Origin: Acidiluteibacter ferrifornacis
Lineage (GTDB): Bacteria; Bacteroidota; Bacteroidia; Flavobacteriales_E; Vicingaceae
Assembly: GCF_009909615.1 (NCBI RefSeq)
Contig: NZ_WWNE01000007.1
Location: 1,052 to 65,051, forward strand
Direction of reading: 5' to 3'
DNA: 64,000 nt
Numbering within the stretch: the stretch's first letter is position 1; the number at the start of each line of letters is the position of its first letter. The position numbers and the translations under genes are program-made. The notes under the pieces are model-generated. The model did no database searches. It was not told the origin of the DNA and saw only the letters and a list, made by a program, of their open reading frames with translations. Positions 44,037 to 53,459 of the stretch are shown here, piece by piece.

Positions 44037-45305
44037 ATGCTAAAAAAAACTCTTGGAACTTTCGGAGCAAAATTAATTGGAGCTATACTCAACTTCTTTA
44101 TAATTATACTTTTGTCTCAATTTCTAGGCCCAGAAGGCAAAGGTGAAGCTAGCCTTATTCTTACCTCAATTGCCATGGTCTTAATAGTTGGGAATTTGGT
44201 TGGTGGTGCCCCTTTAGTATACCTTACCCCAAGAAAATCAATATTCCAGCTAATTCAAATAGCATACTCCTGGATTGTTATCATTGCTATACTTTGCTAC
44301 TTTTTAGTATTCAATTTTAATTTAGGAATTGAACCATCATGGGCCAAGCACATTGCATTACTATCTCTTATTGAAGGGTTAACGGCTGTCAATTTAGCAA
44401 TACTAATCGGTAAAGAAAAAATAAGCTGGAATAATTTCACTAGTATTCTTAAATCTCTTTTCTTATTCGGGTTTCTAATTTATGGTTTCTGGATTGCCCA
44501 AATCAACGATCTTTCTACCTATTTAAATGGACTATATGTTTCATTCAGTTTCGGCCTGCTATTAAGTAGTTATTTTGCTTTCCAATTTATAGAATTTAAA
44601 ACTCCTGATAAATTGGGTGAACTGTTTAAGACTCTTTTCAAAAATGGTTTGCTAAACCAAACCTCCTATATTCTTCAATTTTTGAGCTTTAGAATTAGTT
44701 ACTATATAATTAGCACCAAACTTGGTGATTCAGAACTTGGCATCTACTCGAATGCCATATCTATTGCAGAATCGATTTGGTTAATCAGCAGAAGCATCGC
44801 CTTGGTTCAGTTTTCAAGAATAGTCAACTCAGACAACCTTGAAAGTAACCAAAAGTTAACTATACAATTATTTAAATTCACTTTTATTCTTACTTTATTC
44901 GCGCTTATCCCACTTAATTTATTGCCAGCTTCATTCTATGCACTTTTATTTGGTGAAGAATTCTCTTCTATAAAACCGATTATACTTTTTGTTTCTCCAG
45001 GTATCTTGGCTTTTAATTTGTTTCTAATTTTCGGTCACTACTTCTCTGGAATCGAAAAATTTAAGGCGCTAACTTTTGTTTCACTAATTGGTTTCATTAT
45101 TACTTTACTCACAACATTGTATTTAGTAGAATTAAGTGGAACCAAAGGAGTGGCATTAGCGACTTCCATTTCACTTATTGCTACCACTATTATCATAGGC
45201 TATAAATTCAAAGTATCCACCCATACACCATGGCGTAATTTTTTAATTGATCAAAAAGATTTTAAATCTATTAAATTAATGATCAAACAATTGACCATTA
45301 AGTAA
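44037..45305 (+). CDS. Polysaccharide flippase (Wzx-like, MATE/MVF superfamily)
   Basis: This 422-residue membrane protein has about 12 helices. It starts GAKLIGAILNFFIIILLSQF then LGPEGKGEAS, the common opening of Wzx-type flippases, where a charged GPEGKG loop follows helix 1. It would move lipid-linked glycan units across the inner membrane. The glycosyltransferase and methyltransferase genes downstream on the same strand suggest a small surface-glycan group. Confidence 0.85.
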   Translation: MLKKTLGTFGAKLIGAILNFFIIILLSQFLGPEGKGEASLILTSIAMVLIVGNLVGGAPLVYLTPRKSIFQLIQIAYSWIVIIAILCYFLVFNFNLGIEPSWAKHIALLSLIEGLTAVNLAILIGKEKISWNNFTSILKSLFLFGFLIYGFWIAQINDLSTYLNGLYVSFSFGLLLSSYFAFQFIEFKTPDKLGELFKTLFKNGLLNQTSYILQFLSFRISYYIISTKLGDSELGIYSNAISIAESIWLISRSIALVQFSRIVNSDNLESNQKLTIQLFKFTFILTLFALIPLNLLPASFYALLFGEEFSSIKPIILFVSPGILAFNLFLIFGHYFSGIEKFKALTFVSLIGFIITLLTTLYLVELSGTKGVALATSISLIATTIIIGYKFKVSTHTPWRNFLIDQKDFKSIKLMIKQLTIK

Positions 45306-45436
45306 TACTATTTATAATCCACATTGGTTTAGCTCTAACCTTTCAAACAATGAAAAAATAATGTGCTGTTCAATTCTGTGATAACAACTCATAAACTAGT
45401 TTTACCGAATAAAACCAACTATTTTTGGCATTTGAC

Positions 45437-45444
45437 TAAATTTG
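45437..45444 (+). promoter_or_regulatory. Candidate promoter element for the GT4 gene
   Basis: TAAATTTG is an exact -7 match, 29 bp before the GT4 start at 45474. The -33 element is not clear. Confidence 0.35.
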
Positions 45445-45473
45445 TAAGTGATGATTATTTATAAATTCTTCAA

Positions 45474-46631
45474 TTGTCTATTTGGCATCATTTAAAACGC
45501 AAGTATTTGAGAGTTTTATTTATTTCATCTTGGTATCCCAACAAAACTGAACCTACAAATGGAAACTTTGTAGAACAGCACGCCATTTCTATTCAACCAT
45601 ACTGTGATCTTACAATTCTTCACGTAAGAGCAGCTGAAGTTTCCAAAGTAGAAATAGAGCCTATTTCAAATCACGGATTGAAAGGTTTTATCATATACTT
45701 CCCCCAAAAAAAGCTCAATTTTTTCTCCTATCTAAAGTATTATCGAAGGGGATTCAAACTCATAGAAGAATCAGTTGGTAACATTGATTTAATTCATCTC
45801 AATGTTATACTCCCTGTGGGTATAATCGCCTATTTAGCAAAGGTTTTTAAGGACATTCCCTACCTTATAACGGAGCATGCCACTATCTATAAAAAAGAAA
45901 GAAGAAATGAATTAAGCGCTCTCCGAAAGGTGGCTAGTCAAATAATCGCTAGAAAAGCAGCCTATATCTGTCCAGTCTCTCACAATTTGGCTGCAGAAAT
46001 GCAGTCACTTGGTATTAAAGGAAATTATAAAGTAATCCCCAATGCAGTAAACACTTCGCTTTTCAAGGCCGTTGAAAAAAACAACTCTAAATTTAATCTC
46101 TTACACATTAGCACACTGGTGGAAGAACATAAAAATGGGAAAGGAATAATAAGGACGATAAAGAAATTAAGTCAAAAACGAAACGACTTTAAATTTAAAG
46201 TAATTAGCGATTTAAATATCAATCAGTTTGAAAAGAATGCCATTAATCTAGGTGTTAATATGAATCTTTTTGAATTAGAAGGCGCTAAAAATGCCTTTGA
46301 GATTTCGGAAGCCTTCAATACTGCAGATGTTTTTATTTTATTTAGCAATTACGAAAATTTACCCTGTGTTATCATAGAAGCGCATGCATCGGGAGTACCT
46401 GTAATTTCAACAGATGTAGGTGGAATCAATGAAATGATCACAACAGACAATGGGATTCTTATTCCTCCAAAAGATGAAGATGCTTTGCTTACAGCAATTG
46501 AAGCAGTAATGGATAAAAAAATTACCTTTGACCATAAAGCAATCGAAAGAAAAGCAAAAGCAATATATAGTTATCAATCAGTTGGTCAGCAATACTTTGA
46601 ACTCTATCAACAAATACTTGGATTAAAATGA
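45474..46631 (+). CDS. Family 4 glycosyltransferase
   Basis: This 385-residue GT-B protein starts with a strand RVLFISSWYPNKTEPTNGNF (typical N-terminus). The C-terminal nucleotide-sugar site has the EX7E-type motif VIIEAHASGVPVISTDVGGI and a preceding FNTADVFILFSNYENLPC. Only TTG starts are available (45474, or 45507 just before RVLF). It probably extends a surface polysaccharide with the neighbouring flippase. Confidence 0.9.
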   Translation: MSIWHHLKRKYLRVLFISSWYPNKTEPTNGNFVEQHAISIQPYCDLTILHVRAAEVSKVEIEPISNHGLKGFIIYFPQKKLNFFSYLKYYRRGFKLIEESVGNIDLIHLNVILPVGIIAYLAKVFKDIPYLITEHATIYKKERRNELSALRKVASQIIARKAAYICPVSHNLAAEMQSLGIKGNYKVIPNAVNTSLFKAVEKNNSKFNLLHISTLVEEHKNGKGIIRTIKKLSQKRNDFKFKVISDLNINQFEKNAINLGVNMNLFELEGAKNAFEISEAFNTADVFILFSNYENLPCVIIEAHASGVPVISTDVGGINEMITTDNGILIPPKDEDALLTAIEAVMDKKITFDHKAIERKAKAIYSYQSVGQQYFELYQQILGLK

Positions 46632-46715
46632 TTTCTAAAGTCTGTAACAATTACCGTTTAAAAGTGATTCACTAATAATGACCCTGCTAAAATTGAGCAA
46701 CTTTCCTAAATTGTA

Positions 46716-47528
46716 ATGATGAATAAAATCTCGAAACTATTTAAAGCACTATCCCTTCTTTTATCTAATCCCTCGCTTCTTAACGAGGTTTTAGACTCTC
46801 CTTTGAATAGAAAAAAGGAGTTTTTGAAACAATACGCATTAAGCTGTGGGCTTGATTATGTTCATTTGACAGATTTAATTAACGAAAACTCTTTACACCT
46901 GAACAACTATTCCTACCAAGGGGGAAATAGTTTCCCTACAGATTTAATATTATTAAAGAAATTGTGTGAACAAAAAAGCGATTGTAATTACTTTGAAATT
47001 GGAACATGGAGAGGAGAAAGTGCGATTGCTGTTGCTGATAGCTGTAGACATTGCTATACGCTTAACTTGTCCAACCAGGAAATGGAAGCTATTGGTTTAG
47101 AAAAAGACTATATCAATCAACATGAGATTTTTTCAAGAAGCAACCCAAAAATCACCCATCTGAAAGGAGATTCTACAAAGTTTGACTTCTCTCCGTATTA
47201 CGGAAAAATGGATGTAGTTTTTGTAGATGGTAACCATCATTATGATTTTGTGCTAAACGACACAAAGGCTGCTTTCAAACTTTTGAAAGATGAAAATTCT
47301 GTTATTGTATGGCACGATTACACGAAGAATGGAGAGGATATTCGATGGGACATTCTAAAAGCGATTTTAGATGGAAGTGATGAAAGAAACAGGAAATATA
47401 TTTATCAAGTCAAGGACACAATGAGCGCAATTTACACCAAAAAAAACATCCCTACACATCCCAATTCATTTTGGAAGGCCCCAAAATACTCCTTTGATAT
47501 TCAACTAAATATTAGACCTCTGCAATAG
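46716..47528 (+). CDS. SAM-dependent methyltransferase (Methyltransf_24 type)
   Basis: This 270-residue protein has a class I Rossmann core: NYFEIGTWRGESAIAVADS (motif I), then MDVVFVDGNHHYDF (motif III/IV) and VIVWHDYTK. This is the layout of Methyltransf_24 proteins found in glycan gene clusters. The N-terminal 75 residues are a helical extension. The likely substrate is a sugar or aglycone of the cluster. The 3' end overlaps the convergent flavoprotein gene by 17 bp. Confidence 0.85.
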   Translation: MMNKISKLFKALSLLLSNPSLLNEVLDSPLNRKKEFLKQYALSCGLDYVHLTDLINENSLHLNNYSYQGGNSFPTDLILLKKLCEQKSDCNYFEIGTWRGESAIAVADSCRHCYTLNLSNQEMEAIGLEKDYINQHEIFSRSNPKITHLKGDSTKFDFSPYYGKMDVVFVDGNHHYDFVLNDTKAAFKLLKDENSVIVWHDYTKNGEDIRWDILKAILDGSDERNRKYIYQVKDTMSAIYTKKNIPTHPNSFWKAPKYSFDIQLNIRPLQ

Positions 47529-48741
47529 CCTTAGCGGCAATATATGCTGTTGTCCACGCAGCCTGAAAGTTAAACCCGCCAGTCACCGCATCAATATTCA
47601 AGACTTCTCCAGCAAAATATAAGTTCGGATATTTTCTACACTCCATTCGTTTGAAGTTTATCTCCTTATTGTCCACCCCTCCACAACTTACAAATTCTTC
47701 TTTAAAGGTTGTTTTTCCATTCGCTATAAAAGATTGTTCAGTCAAGTTAGTAGCTAATTGTTCTAAATCTTTTTTACTGCAGTCTCCCCAATTGCAATCA
47801 GGATTACTAATAGAAACTTTCACTAAATACTCCCACAATCTACTAGGAATATTTATCGTTTTATGCTTCATTATACTTCGCTTAGGATAATCATTTTTAT
47901 ATTGATTTAAAATAATTTCCATAGAGTCATGATCTTCTACCCCACTCCAATTCACTTGATAGGAAAACTGATAATTCCGTTTATTTAATTCAATAGCAGC
48001 ATAAGAGGACAACTTTAGGACAGCAGGACCACTCATTCCCCAGTGGGTGATTAATAAAGGACCTTCACTTTCATAATTGGAATGACTTAATGAAACTACT
48101 GCATGGTCTACAGATAGTCCCATCAATTGAGTAATGGGATGTTTTGGTAAATTAAATGTAAATAGAGAAGGACGAGGGGTTATAATTTGTAAATCCATTT
48201 CATTGATCCAATGATAAGCGCTTAACTTGGCATTTCCCCCCGATGCAATTAGAACCACATCAAAAAATAATTCTTGTCCATTGGTAAAGCTCAATCGATA
48301 TCCCTTTTCTTGAGGCATGATTTGGTTCAACTCCGATTTCAATTTAATAGCAATATTGTTTTCCTCACAGGATTTCAAAAAGCAATCAATAATATCTCGA
48401 GATTGGTTATTGACAGGAAACATACGGCCATCCTCTTCTGTCTTTAATTCTACCCCTCTTTTACCAAACCATTCAATGGTATCATAGGTCATAAATTGAT
48501 GAAAAGGTCCTCTAAGCTCTTTCTCTCCTCTAGGATAATACTGTGTAAGCTCCTGTGGATCAAAGCAAGCGTGCGTCACATTGCACCTTCCCCCTCCACT
48601 CACTTTAACTTTGGTCAACACTTGATTGGTTTTTTCAAAAATAGTCACCTCTGAATCAGGCATCAATTCTTTAGTATTTATTGCTCCAAAAAAGCCTGAA
48701 GCTCCACCACCAATTACAGCAATTCTCTTTCCTTTTTTCAC
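47512..48741 (-). CDS. BaiN/HI0933-type FAD-dependent oxidoreductase
   Basis: This 409-residue protein has an FAD-binding Rossmann start RIAVIGGGASGFFGAI, the family phrase KVSGGGRCNVTHACF, EDGRMFPVNNQS, WGMSGPAVLKLS and a C-terminal FAGEVLNIDAVTGGFNFQ. The start codon is GTG at 48741. Members are flavoproteins of unclear physiological substrate (BaiN acts on bile acid intermediates in gut species). Function here cannot be specified. Confidence 0.92.
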   Translation of the reverse strand: MKKGKRIAVIGGGASGFFGAINTKELMPDSEVTIFEKTNQVLTKVKVSGGGRCNVTHACFDPQELTQYYPRGEKELRGPFHQFMTYDTIEWFGKRGVELKTEEDGRMFPVNNQSRDIIDCFLKSCEENNIAIKLKSELNQIMPQEKGYRLSFTNGQELFFDVVLIASGGNAKLSAYHWINEMDLQIITPRPSLFTFNLPKHPITQLMGLSVDHAVVSLSHSNYESEGPLLITHWGMSGPAVLKLSSYAAIELNKRNYQFSYQVNWSGVEDHDSMEIILNQYKNDYPKRSIMKHKTINIPSRLWEYLVKVSISNPDCNWGDCSKKDLEQLATNLTEQSFIANGKTTFKEEFVSCGGVDNKEINFKRMECRKYPNLYFAGEVLNIDAVTGGFNFQAAWTTAYIAAKAIAEV

Positions 48742-48832
48742 ATTACAAAACTAGGAGATTTTATCTCTAAATGAATTTGGTTTTTAGATGTGTCAATGCT
48801 TTTTATATATTTACGTTTCATTCTACGTTTTT

Positions 48833-50770
48833 ATGAAATATACTTTCTCACACTTTTTATTATTCATTTTCCTAACCATACTCTCCTTTAATACCTCTGC
48901 CAAGACTGAATTAACTCCTGAGGTCATTTTTCCTCATTATACGGTTAAAGGCGTGGAGAGTAAAGTGGAAATCAATTTAAATATAGATAGTAGTGGAGTC
49001 TATCACCTCTTTTTTAATGGTTCTCCCTACGATTTAACAATCGAAGAAGGTGTGGGGAACATCCCATTAAATCTAAAGAAATCAACCATATTAACCGTAG
49101 AAATCAATAACCTAATATTTGAAAAAAACTTAAACCCTATACCACTTTGGTGGTCCATATTCCCTCCTTTAATGGCTATCTTAATTGCGCTAATTTTCAA
49201 AGAAGTTATTAGTGCATTGGTATTAGGAATTCTATTTGGTGCAGTGATTTTAAATGTATACAGTGACGGGTTGTGGGGAATACTTTTTGGGTTTATGCGC
49301 ACTATCGACACTTATTTATTAGGAGCAATCAATGATAGCGGTCATGTTTCTATAATTCTGTTTTCAATGATTATTGGCGCCATTGTAGCAATTATCTCTA
49401 AAAATGGAGGAATGCAAGGTGTAGTAGATAAGATATCTCCTTTTGCCAAGTCATCTCGTACAGCACAATTAAGCACTTGGGTACTAGGTGTAGCTATCTT
49501 TTTTGACGATTATGCCAATACACTGGTGGTTGGAAATACGATGCGCCCGGTTACTGATAGAATGCGAGTTTCCAGAGAAAAATTAGCTTACATTGTTGAT
49601 TCTACTGCAGCACCAATTGCTGCGATTGCATTTGTCACAACTTGGATAGGTGCAGAATTAAGTTATATCGAAAGTGGAATTGCCAAAATACAAGGTTTGG
49701 ATGAGGGAGTTTATGCTACATTTATCAGCTCTTTACAATATTCGTTCTATCCTATTTTGACCCTTATATTCATTTTCATGCTCATTTTAATGAACAAAGA
49801 TTTTGGACCGATGCTCAAGGCTGAAAATCGTGCGAGAGCAACAGGAGACGTTTCATCTGTTTCTACACAACAAAAAAATATGGGCTCAGAAGACACCGAA
49901 GAGTTTTCAATGGCTAAAAATGCCAAAAGCAGATGGTACAATGCTGCAATACCAATCTTTATTATTATTGTTGGCACAATAGCGGGATTGTTGTATACCG
50001 GATGGGACTCTTCCATTTGGCATGATGGCAGCATTTCTTTAAGCCGAAAATTATCCACTATTATAGGCAACGCAGATTCCTATAAAGCCCTTCTTTGGTC
50101 ATCATTACTATCATTAGTTGTTTCGATAATTATGACAGTTTCTCAACGATTAATGGATTTAGAAGAAACCATGCAAGCGACCTTAAATGGTTTTAAAACA
50201 ATGCTTTCTGCTATTGTTATACTCGTTTTAGCGTGGGGTTTAGCAGAAATTACAGATGATATGCACACAGCTGATTTTTTAACCCAATTGTTATCCAATA
50301 ACGTCGCTCCATGGATTTTACCTGCAATTACATTTATTGTAGCTGCTTTAGTTGCTTTCTCTACTGGCTCTTCATGGGGTACAATGGCTATCCTTTATCC
50401 ATTGATGATGCCAGCAGCTTGGAGTATCTGTCAAGAAGCAGGATTGGATTATGAATCATCATTAAATATTTTTCATAATGTAGTTGCAAGTGTTTTAGCA
50501 GGTTCGGTACTTGGTGACCACTGCTCTCCTATTTCAGACACTACTATACTGAGCTCACTGGCAAGTTCTTGCCATCATATAGATCATGTTAAAACACAAA
50601 TGCCCTATGCTTTAACCGTGGGAGGTGTCGCTATATTTATTGGAATAATTCCATCTGCTTTGGGCGTCTCTTCTTGGATTTGTCTACCCTTTGCTATCAT
50701 GGCTTTATGGCTCATTCTCAAATTATTTGGAAAAGATGTAAAAAATTTAACTGTAGAGGATAAATTTTAA
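48833..50770 (+). CDS. NhaC family Na+/H+ antiporter with N-terminal extracytoplasmic domain
   Basis: From the ATG at 48833 the protein has about 645 residues: a signal-like helix (FSHFLLFIFLTILSFNTSAK), about 80 residues of beta-rich extracytoplasmic sequence, then 11-13 membrane helices. NhaC-type motifs are WSIFPPLMAILIALIFKEV, FFDDYANTLVVGNTMRPVTD, STAAPIAAIAFVTTWIG and GDHCSPISDTT. It exchanges Na+ for protons or may carry an organic substrate. The extra N-terminal domain is common in Bacteroidota paralogues; its ligand is unknown. Confidence 0.9.
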   Translation: MKYTFSHFLLFIFLTILSFNTSAKTELTPEVIFPHYTVKGVESKVEINLNIDSSGVYHLFFNGSPYDLTIEEGVGNIPLNLKKSTILTVEINNLIFEKNLNPIPLWWSIFPPLMAILIALIFKEVISALVLGILFGAVILNVYSDGLWGILFGFMRTIDTYLLGAINDSGHVSIILFSMIIGAIVAIISKNGGMQGVVDKISPFAKSSRTAQLSTWVLGVAIFFDDYANTLVVGNTMRPVTDRMRVSREKLAYIVDSTAAPIAAIAFVTTWIGAELSYIESGIAKIQGLDEGVYATFISSLQYSFYPILTLIFIFMLILMNKDFGPMLKAENRARATGDVSSVSTQQKNMGSEDTEEFSMAKNAKSRWYNAAIPIFIIIVGTIAGLLYTGWDSSIWHDGSISLSRKLSTIIGNADSYKALLWSSLLSLVVSIIMTVSQRLMDLEETMQATLNGFKTMLSAIVILVLAWGLAEITDDMHTADFLTQLLSNNVAPWILPAITFIVAALVAFSTGSSWGTMAILYPLMMPAAWSICQEAGLDYESSLNIFHNVVASVLAGSVLGDHCSPISDTTILSSLASSCHHIDHVKTQMPYALTVGGVAIFIGIIPSALGVSSWICLPFAIMALWLILKLFGKDVKNLTVEDKF

Positions 50771-50791
50771 TTTTTGTATCTCTTTTACTAT

Positions 50792-50799
50792 TACTTTTG
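50792..50799 (+). promoter_or_regulatory. Candidate promoter element for the small lipoprotein
   Basis: TACTTTTG is an exact -7 match, 19 bp before the ATG at 50819. A TTTG at 50773-50776 is closer than the usual spacing. Confidence 0.45.
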
Positions 50800-50818
50800 C
50801 GCAAAATTTAAATTAAAA

Positions 50819-51262
50819 ATGAGAAAAATTTTAACACTAGTAGCAATTCTTGCAGTTGCTTTTCAATTTGTAGCATGTAACAATGTTGCTGAAGAACAAA
50901 ACAAAGAAATCGAAGCGATTAAAGCAGAAGTGATGAAAGTTCATGACGATGCAATGGCATTGATGGGAGATTTAGGTTCTGAAGAAGTACGTATTTCAGA
51001 GAAAGTAACAGCTTTAAAAGCTGATACAACTCTTGCTTCAGACTCATTAACCGCAGTTTCTATTGCTTCTTATGAAGTGGCAATCGCAAACATTGGTTCT
51101 GCTAAAGCTGAAATGATGAATTGGATGAACAATTATGCTGAGCCAGCAGAAGATGCAACATTCGAAGAGAAAAAAGCTTTTTATTTAGCGGAGCAAGAAA
51201 AAGTGAATGCAGTAATGAATGACATTAATGCAACTATTGCTGCTTCTAAAGAAGTAAAATAG
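50819..51262 (+). CDS. Small helical lipoprotein
   Basis: This protein has 147 residues from the ATG at 50819 and a lipoprotein signal peptide (ILAVAFQFVAC). The mature chain is one long helical domain rich in Glu, Ala and Lys (VMKVHDDAMALMGDL, MMNWMNNYAEPAED). It resembles the small viral A-type-inclusion-like lipoproteins annotated in Flavobacteriia. The role is unknown. It is monocistronic, with its own promoter and terminator. Confidence 0.8.
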   Translation: MRKILTLVAILAVAFQFVACNNVAEEQNKEIEAIKAEVMKVHDDAMALMGDLGSEEVRISEKVTALKADTTLASDSLTAVSIASYEVAIANIGSAKAEMMNWMNNYAEPAEDATFEEKKAFYLAEQEKVNAVMNDINATIAASKEVK

Positions 51263-51280
51263 TTTTAAAACACACTAAGT

Positions 51281-51312
51281 AAGCCGTTGTGATTCTCACA
51301 ACGGCTTTTTTT
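51281..51312 (+). terminator. Terminator after the small lipoprotein
   Basis: AAGCCGTTGTGA (51281-51292) pairs with TCACAACGGCTT with a 3-base loop, then a T run. Confidence 0.9.
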
Positions 51313-51447
51313 GTGCTTGTTTTTACCGAAAATTGATTACAAATAAGCAGATACTTAATCATTTGAGAATCAACCATTAAAAACCAATTTTCTACTTATT
51401 CATCAATCTAAAAATATTCCTATTTTAGTATTCTTAAAACCACTACA

Positions 51448-53418
51448 ATGAAAAAACAGCTACATACTCTTTTAACCCTACTCTCTTTAATGACCAACTC
51501 CCTCTTTGCACAAACCCAAATTGGGTTGGATCTCAAAGGAGATGGCAATTACGATAAATTTGGTTATTCGGTTAACATGCCTGACCCATACACATTAGCA
51601 GCAGGGTCTCACCATAACGGTAAAGGATATGTCAAAGTATACCGTTGGAGTGGGAATAGCTGGGCTCAAAAAGGGAATGATGTTATTCGCACATTATCAA
51701 CAGACAAAACAGGCTATTCAATAAGTATGCCTGATTCTAATACAATAGCAGTAGGATCTCCTGAGAAAGATGGTATTAGCCAAAATTCTGGACTTGTGCG
51801 TATCTTCAGGTGGAATGGAACTGCCTGGGTTCAAAAAGGATTAGGGATTGACGGGGAATACACCAATAACTATTCAGGGCGCTCAATTAGTATGCCTGAT
51901 TCCAATACTGTAGCGATTGGTGCCAGTCGAAATTCACCCGACCCTACAACCCTTTTAACAGCAGGACATGTACGGATCTATAAATGGAATGGAACAGCAT
52001 GGATTCAAAAAGGGTTAGACATTGATGGAAAAAGACGACAAGATTATTCAGGATCTTCTGTTAGTATGCCTGATTCCAATACTGTGGCAATTGGTGCCCC
52101 GAGAGGTGGGATAAGTAACGACAGTGCAGGCACTACAAGTATATATCGATGGGATGGTGCAGCATGGATACAAAAAGGAATAGATATTAAGGGTGAAAAC
52201 TTAGCAGACCAATCAGGCACATCGGTAAGCATGCCTGACTCCAATACAGTGGCTATTGGTGCTCCTCAAAACAATGGAAATGGGAATAGAGCTGGAAATG
52301 CTCGGATCTACACTTGGAATGGATCAGCTTGGATTCAAAAAGGTGCAGATATCGATGGAGAAGCTGCTGGAGACCGATCGGGAACTTCTGTGTCTATGCC
52401 TGACTCCAATACTATAGCTATTGGTGCATATGGCAATGATGGCACTGCTACAAATGCCGGTCATGTAAGGGTCTATAGATGGAATGGGACTACTTGGGCT
52501 CAAGATGGAGTTGATATTGATGGTGGTGCTGCCGATGATTGGTTTGGTTATGCCGTGAGTATGGGAGGTGCAAATACTTTAGCCGTTGGATCGCATCTTT
52601 ATAGTGCTCAAGACTCTGGAAAAGTTCAGGTGTATCAATTTTGTAATTTCATTCCTGATACGCTTTCTCCTATAGTTTGCGATACTTTTATTTCTCCAAG
52701 TGGAAAATACATTTGGAGAACTAGTGGTAAATTCAGAGATACCATCTACAACCCTATTGGTTGCAACACATACTATTTGGTTGATTTGAGAGTGAACAGA
52801 AATTCAAAAGTTCTTGTATCAACGGTTTGTGATAGTTTACTTTCTCCGAGTGGGAAATACATTTGGAGAACTTCGGGAACTTATAATGATACCATCCAAA
52901 ACTCTTTGGGCTGTGACAGTGCGATTACTTTTATCTTGACTGTAAACGCTGTTGATGCTAGTGTTTCTAACTTTACGACTTCCATTGCTTCTAATGCATT
53001 TAATGCCACCCACCAATGGGTTTATTGTGATAGCAACTATGCATTTGTTCCTGGAGCTACTAACCAAATATTTACGCCAACCACCAATGGAAACTATGCC
53101 GTAATCGTTACTGAAAATGGTTGTACAGATACTTCTGCCTGTGAAACCGTATTGCCTGTGGGAATATCAGAAAATGTATTAGGCAATTTGGTATTCTTTC
53201 CCAACCCAACAAATGGAATTACTACCATTAGCTTTGGAAATACCTCATTAAATACAACGATAAGAATTAACAGCCTAGATGGTAGATTGATTCATGAACA
53301 GCAGAACATTAATTCCAACCAAGTACAAGTGGATTTAACTAATCAACTTCAAGGAATTTACTTTGTTACCATTCAGCATAATGATGCTGTTCGGGTGATT
53401 AAGTTGGTGAGAAATTAA
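51448..53418 (+). CDS. Secreted repeat protein with T9SS type A sorting domain
   Basis: This 656-residue protein has a signal peptide (to about 22, NSLFAQ). Six or seven repeats of about 55-60 residues follow at about 25-400, each with the core SMPDSNTVAIGAP and VRIYxWNGxAWIQKG. This is an FG-GAP-like propeller blade pattern. Two copies of a Cys-containing unit (SPSGKYIWRTSG, about 410-505), a PKD-like segment and a C-terminal type A sorting domain (FFPNPTNGITTI to VIKLVRN) complete it. It should be exported by T9SS and attached or released. No enzymatic motif was seen. Confidence 0.88.
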   Translation: MKKQLHTLLTLLSLMTNSLFAQTQIGLDLKGDGNYDKFGYSVNMPDPYTLAAGSHHNGKGYVKVYRWSGNSWAQKGNDVIRTLSTDKTGYSISMPDSNTIAVGSPEKDGISQNSGLVRIFRWNGTAWVQKGLGIDGEYTNNYSGRSISMPDSNTVAIGASRNSPDPTTLLTAGHVRIYKWNGTAWIQKGLDIDGKRRQDYSGSSVSMPDSNTVAIGAPRGGISNDSAGTTSIYRWDGAAWIQKGIDIKGENLADQSGTSVSMPDSNTVAIGAPQNNGNGNRAGNARIYTWNGSAWIQKGADIDGEAAGDRSGTSVSMPDSNTIAIGAYGNDGTATNAGHVRVYRWNGTTWAQDGVDIDGGAADDWFGYAVSMGGANTLAVGSHLYSAQDSGKVQVYQFCNFIPDTLSPIVCDTFISPSGKYIWRTSGKFRDTIYNPIGCNTYYLVDLRVNRNSKVLVSTVCDSLLSPSGKYIWRTSGTYNDTIQNSLGCDSAITFILTVNAVDASVSNFTTSIASNAFNATHQWVYCDSNYAFVPGATNQIFTPTTNGNYAVIVTENGCTDTSACETVLPVGISENVLGNLVFFPNPTNGITTISFGNTSLNTTIRINSLDGRLIHEQQNINSNQVQVDLTNQLQGIYFVTIQHNDAVRVIKLVRN

Positions 53419-53459
53419 GGTTTCTATAAATGTATATATGAATGCTATTTAAAGATTAA

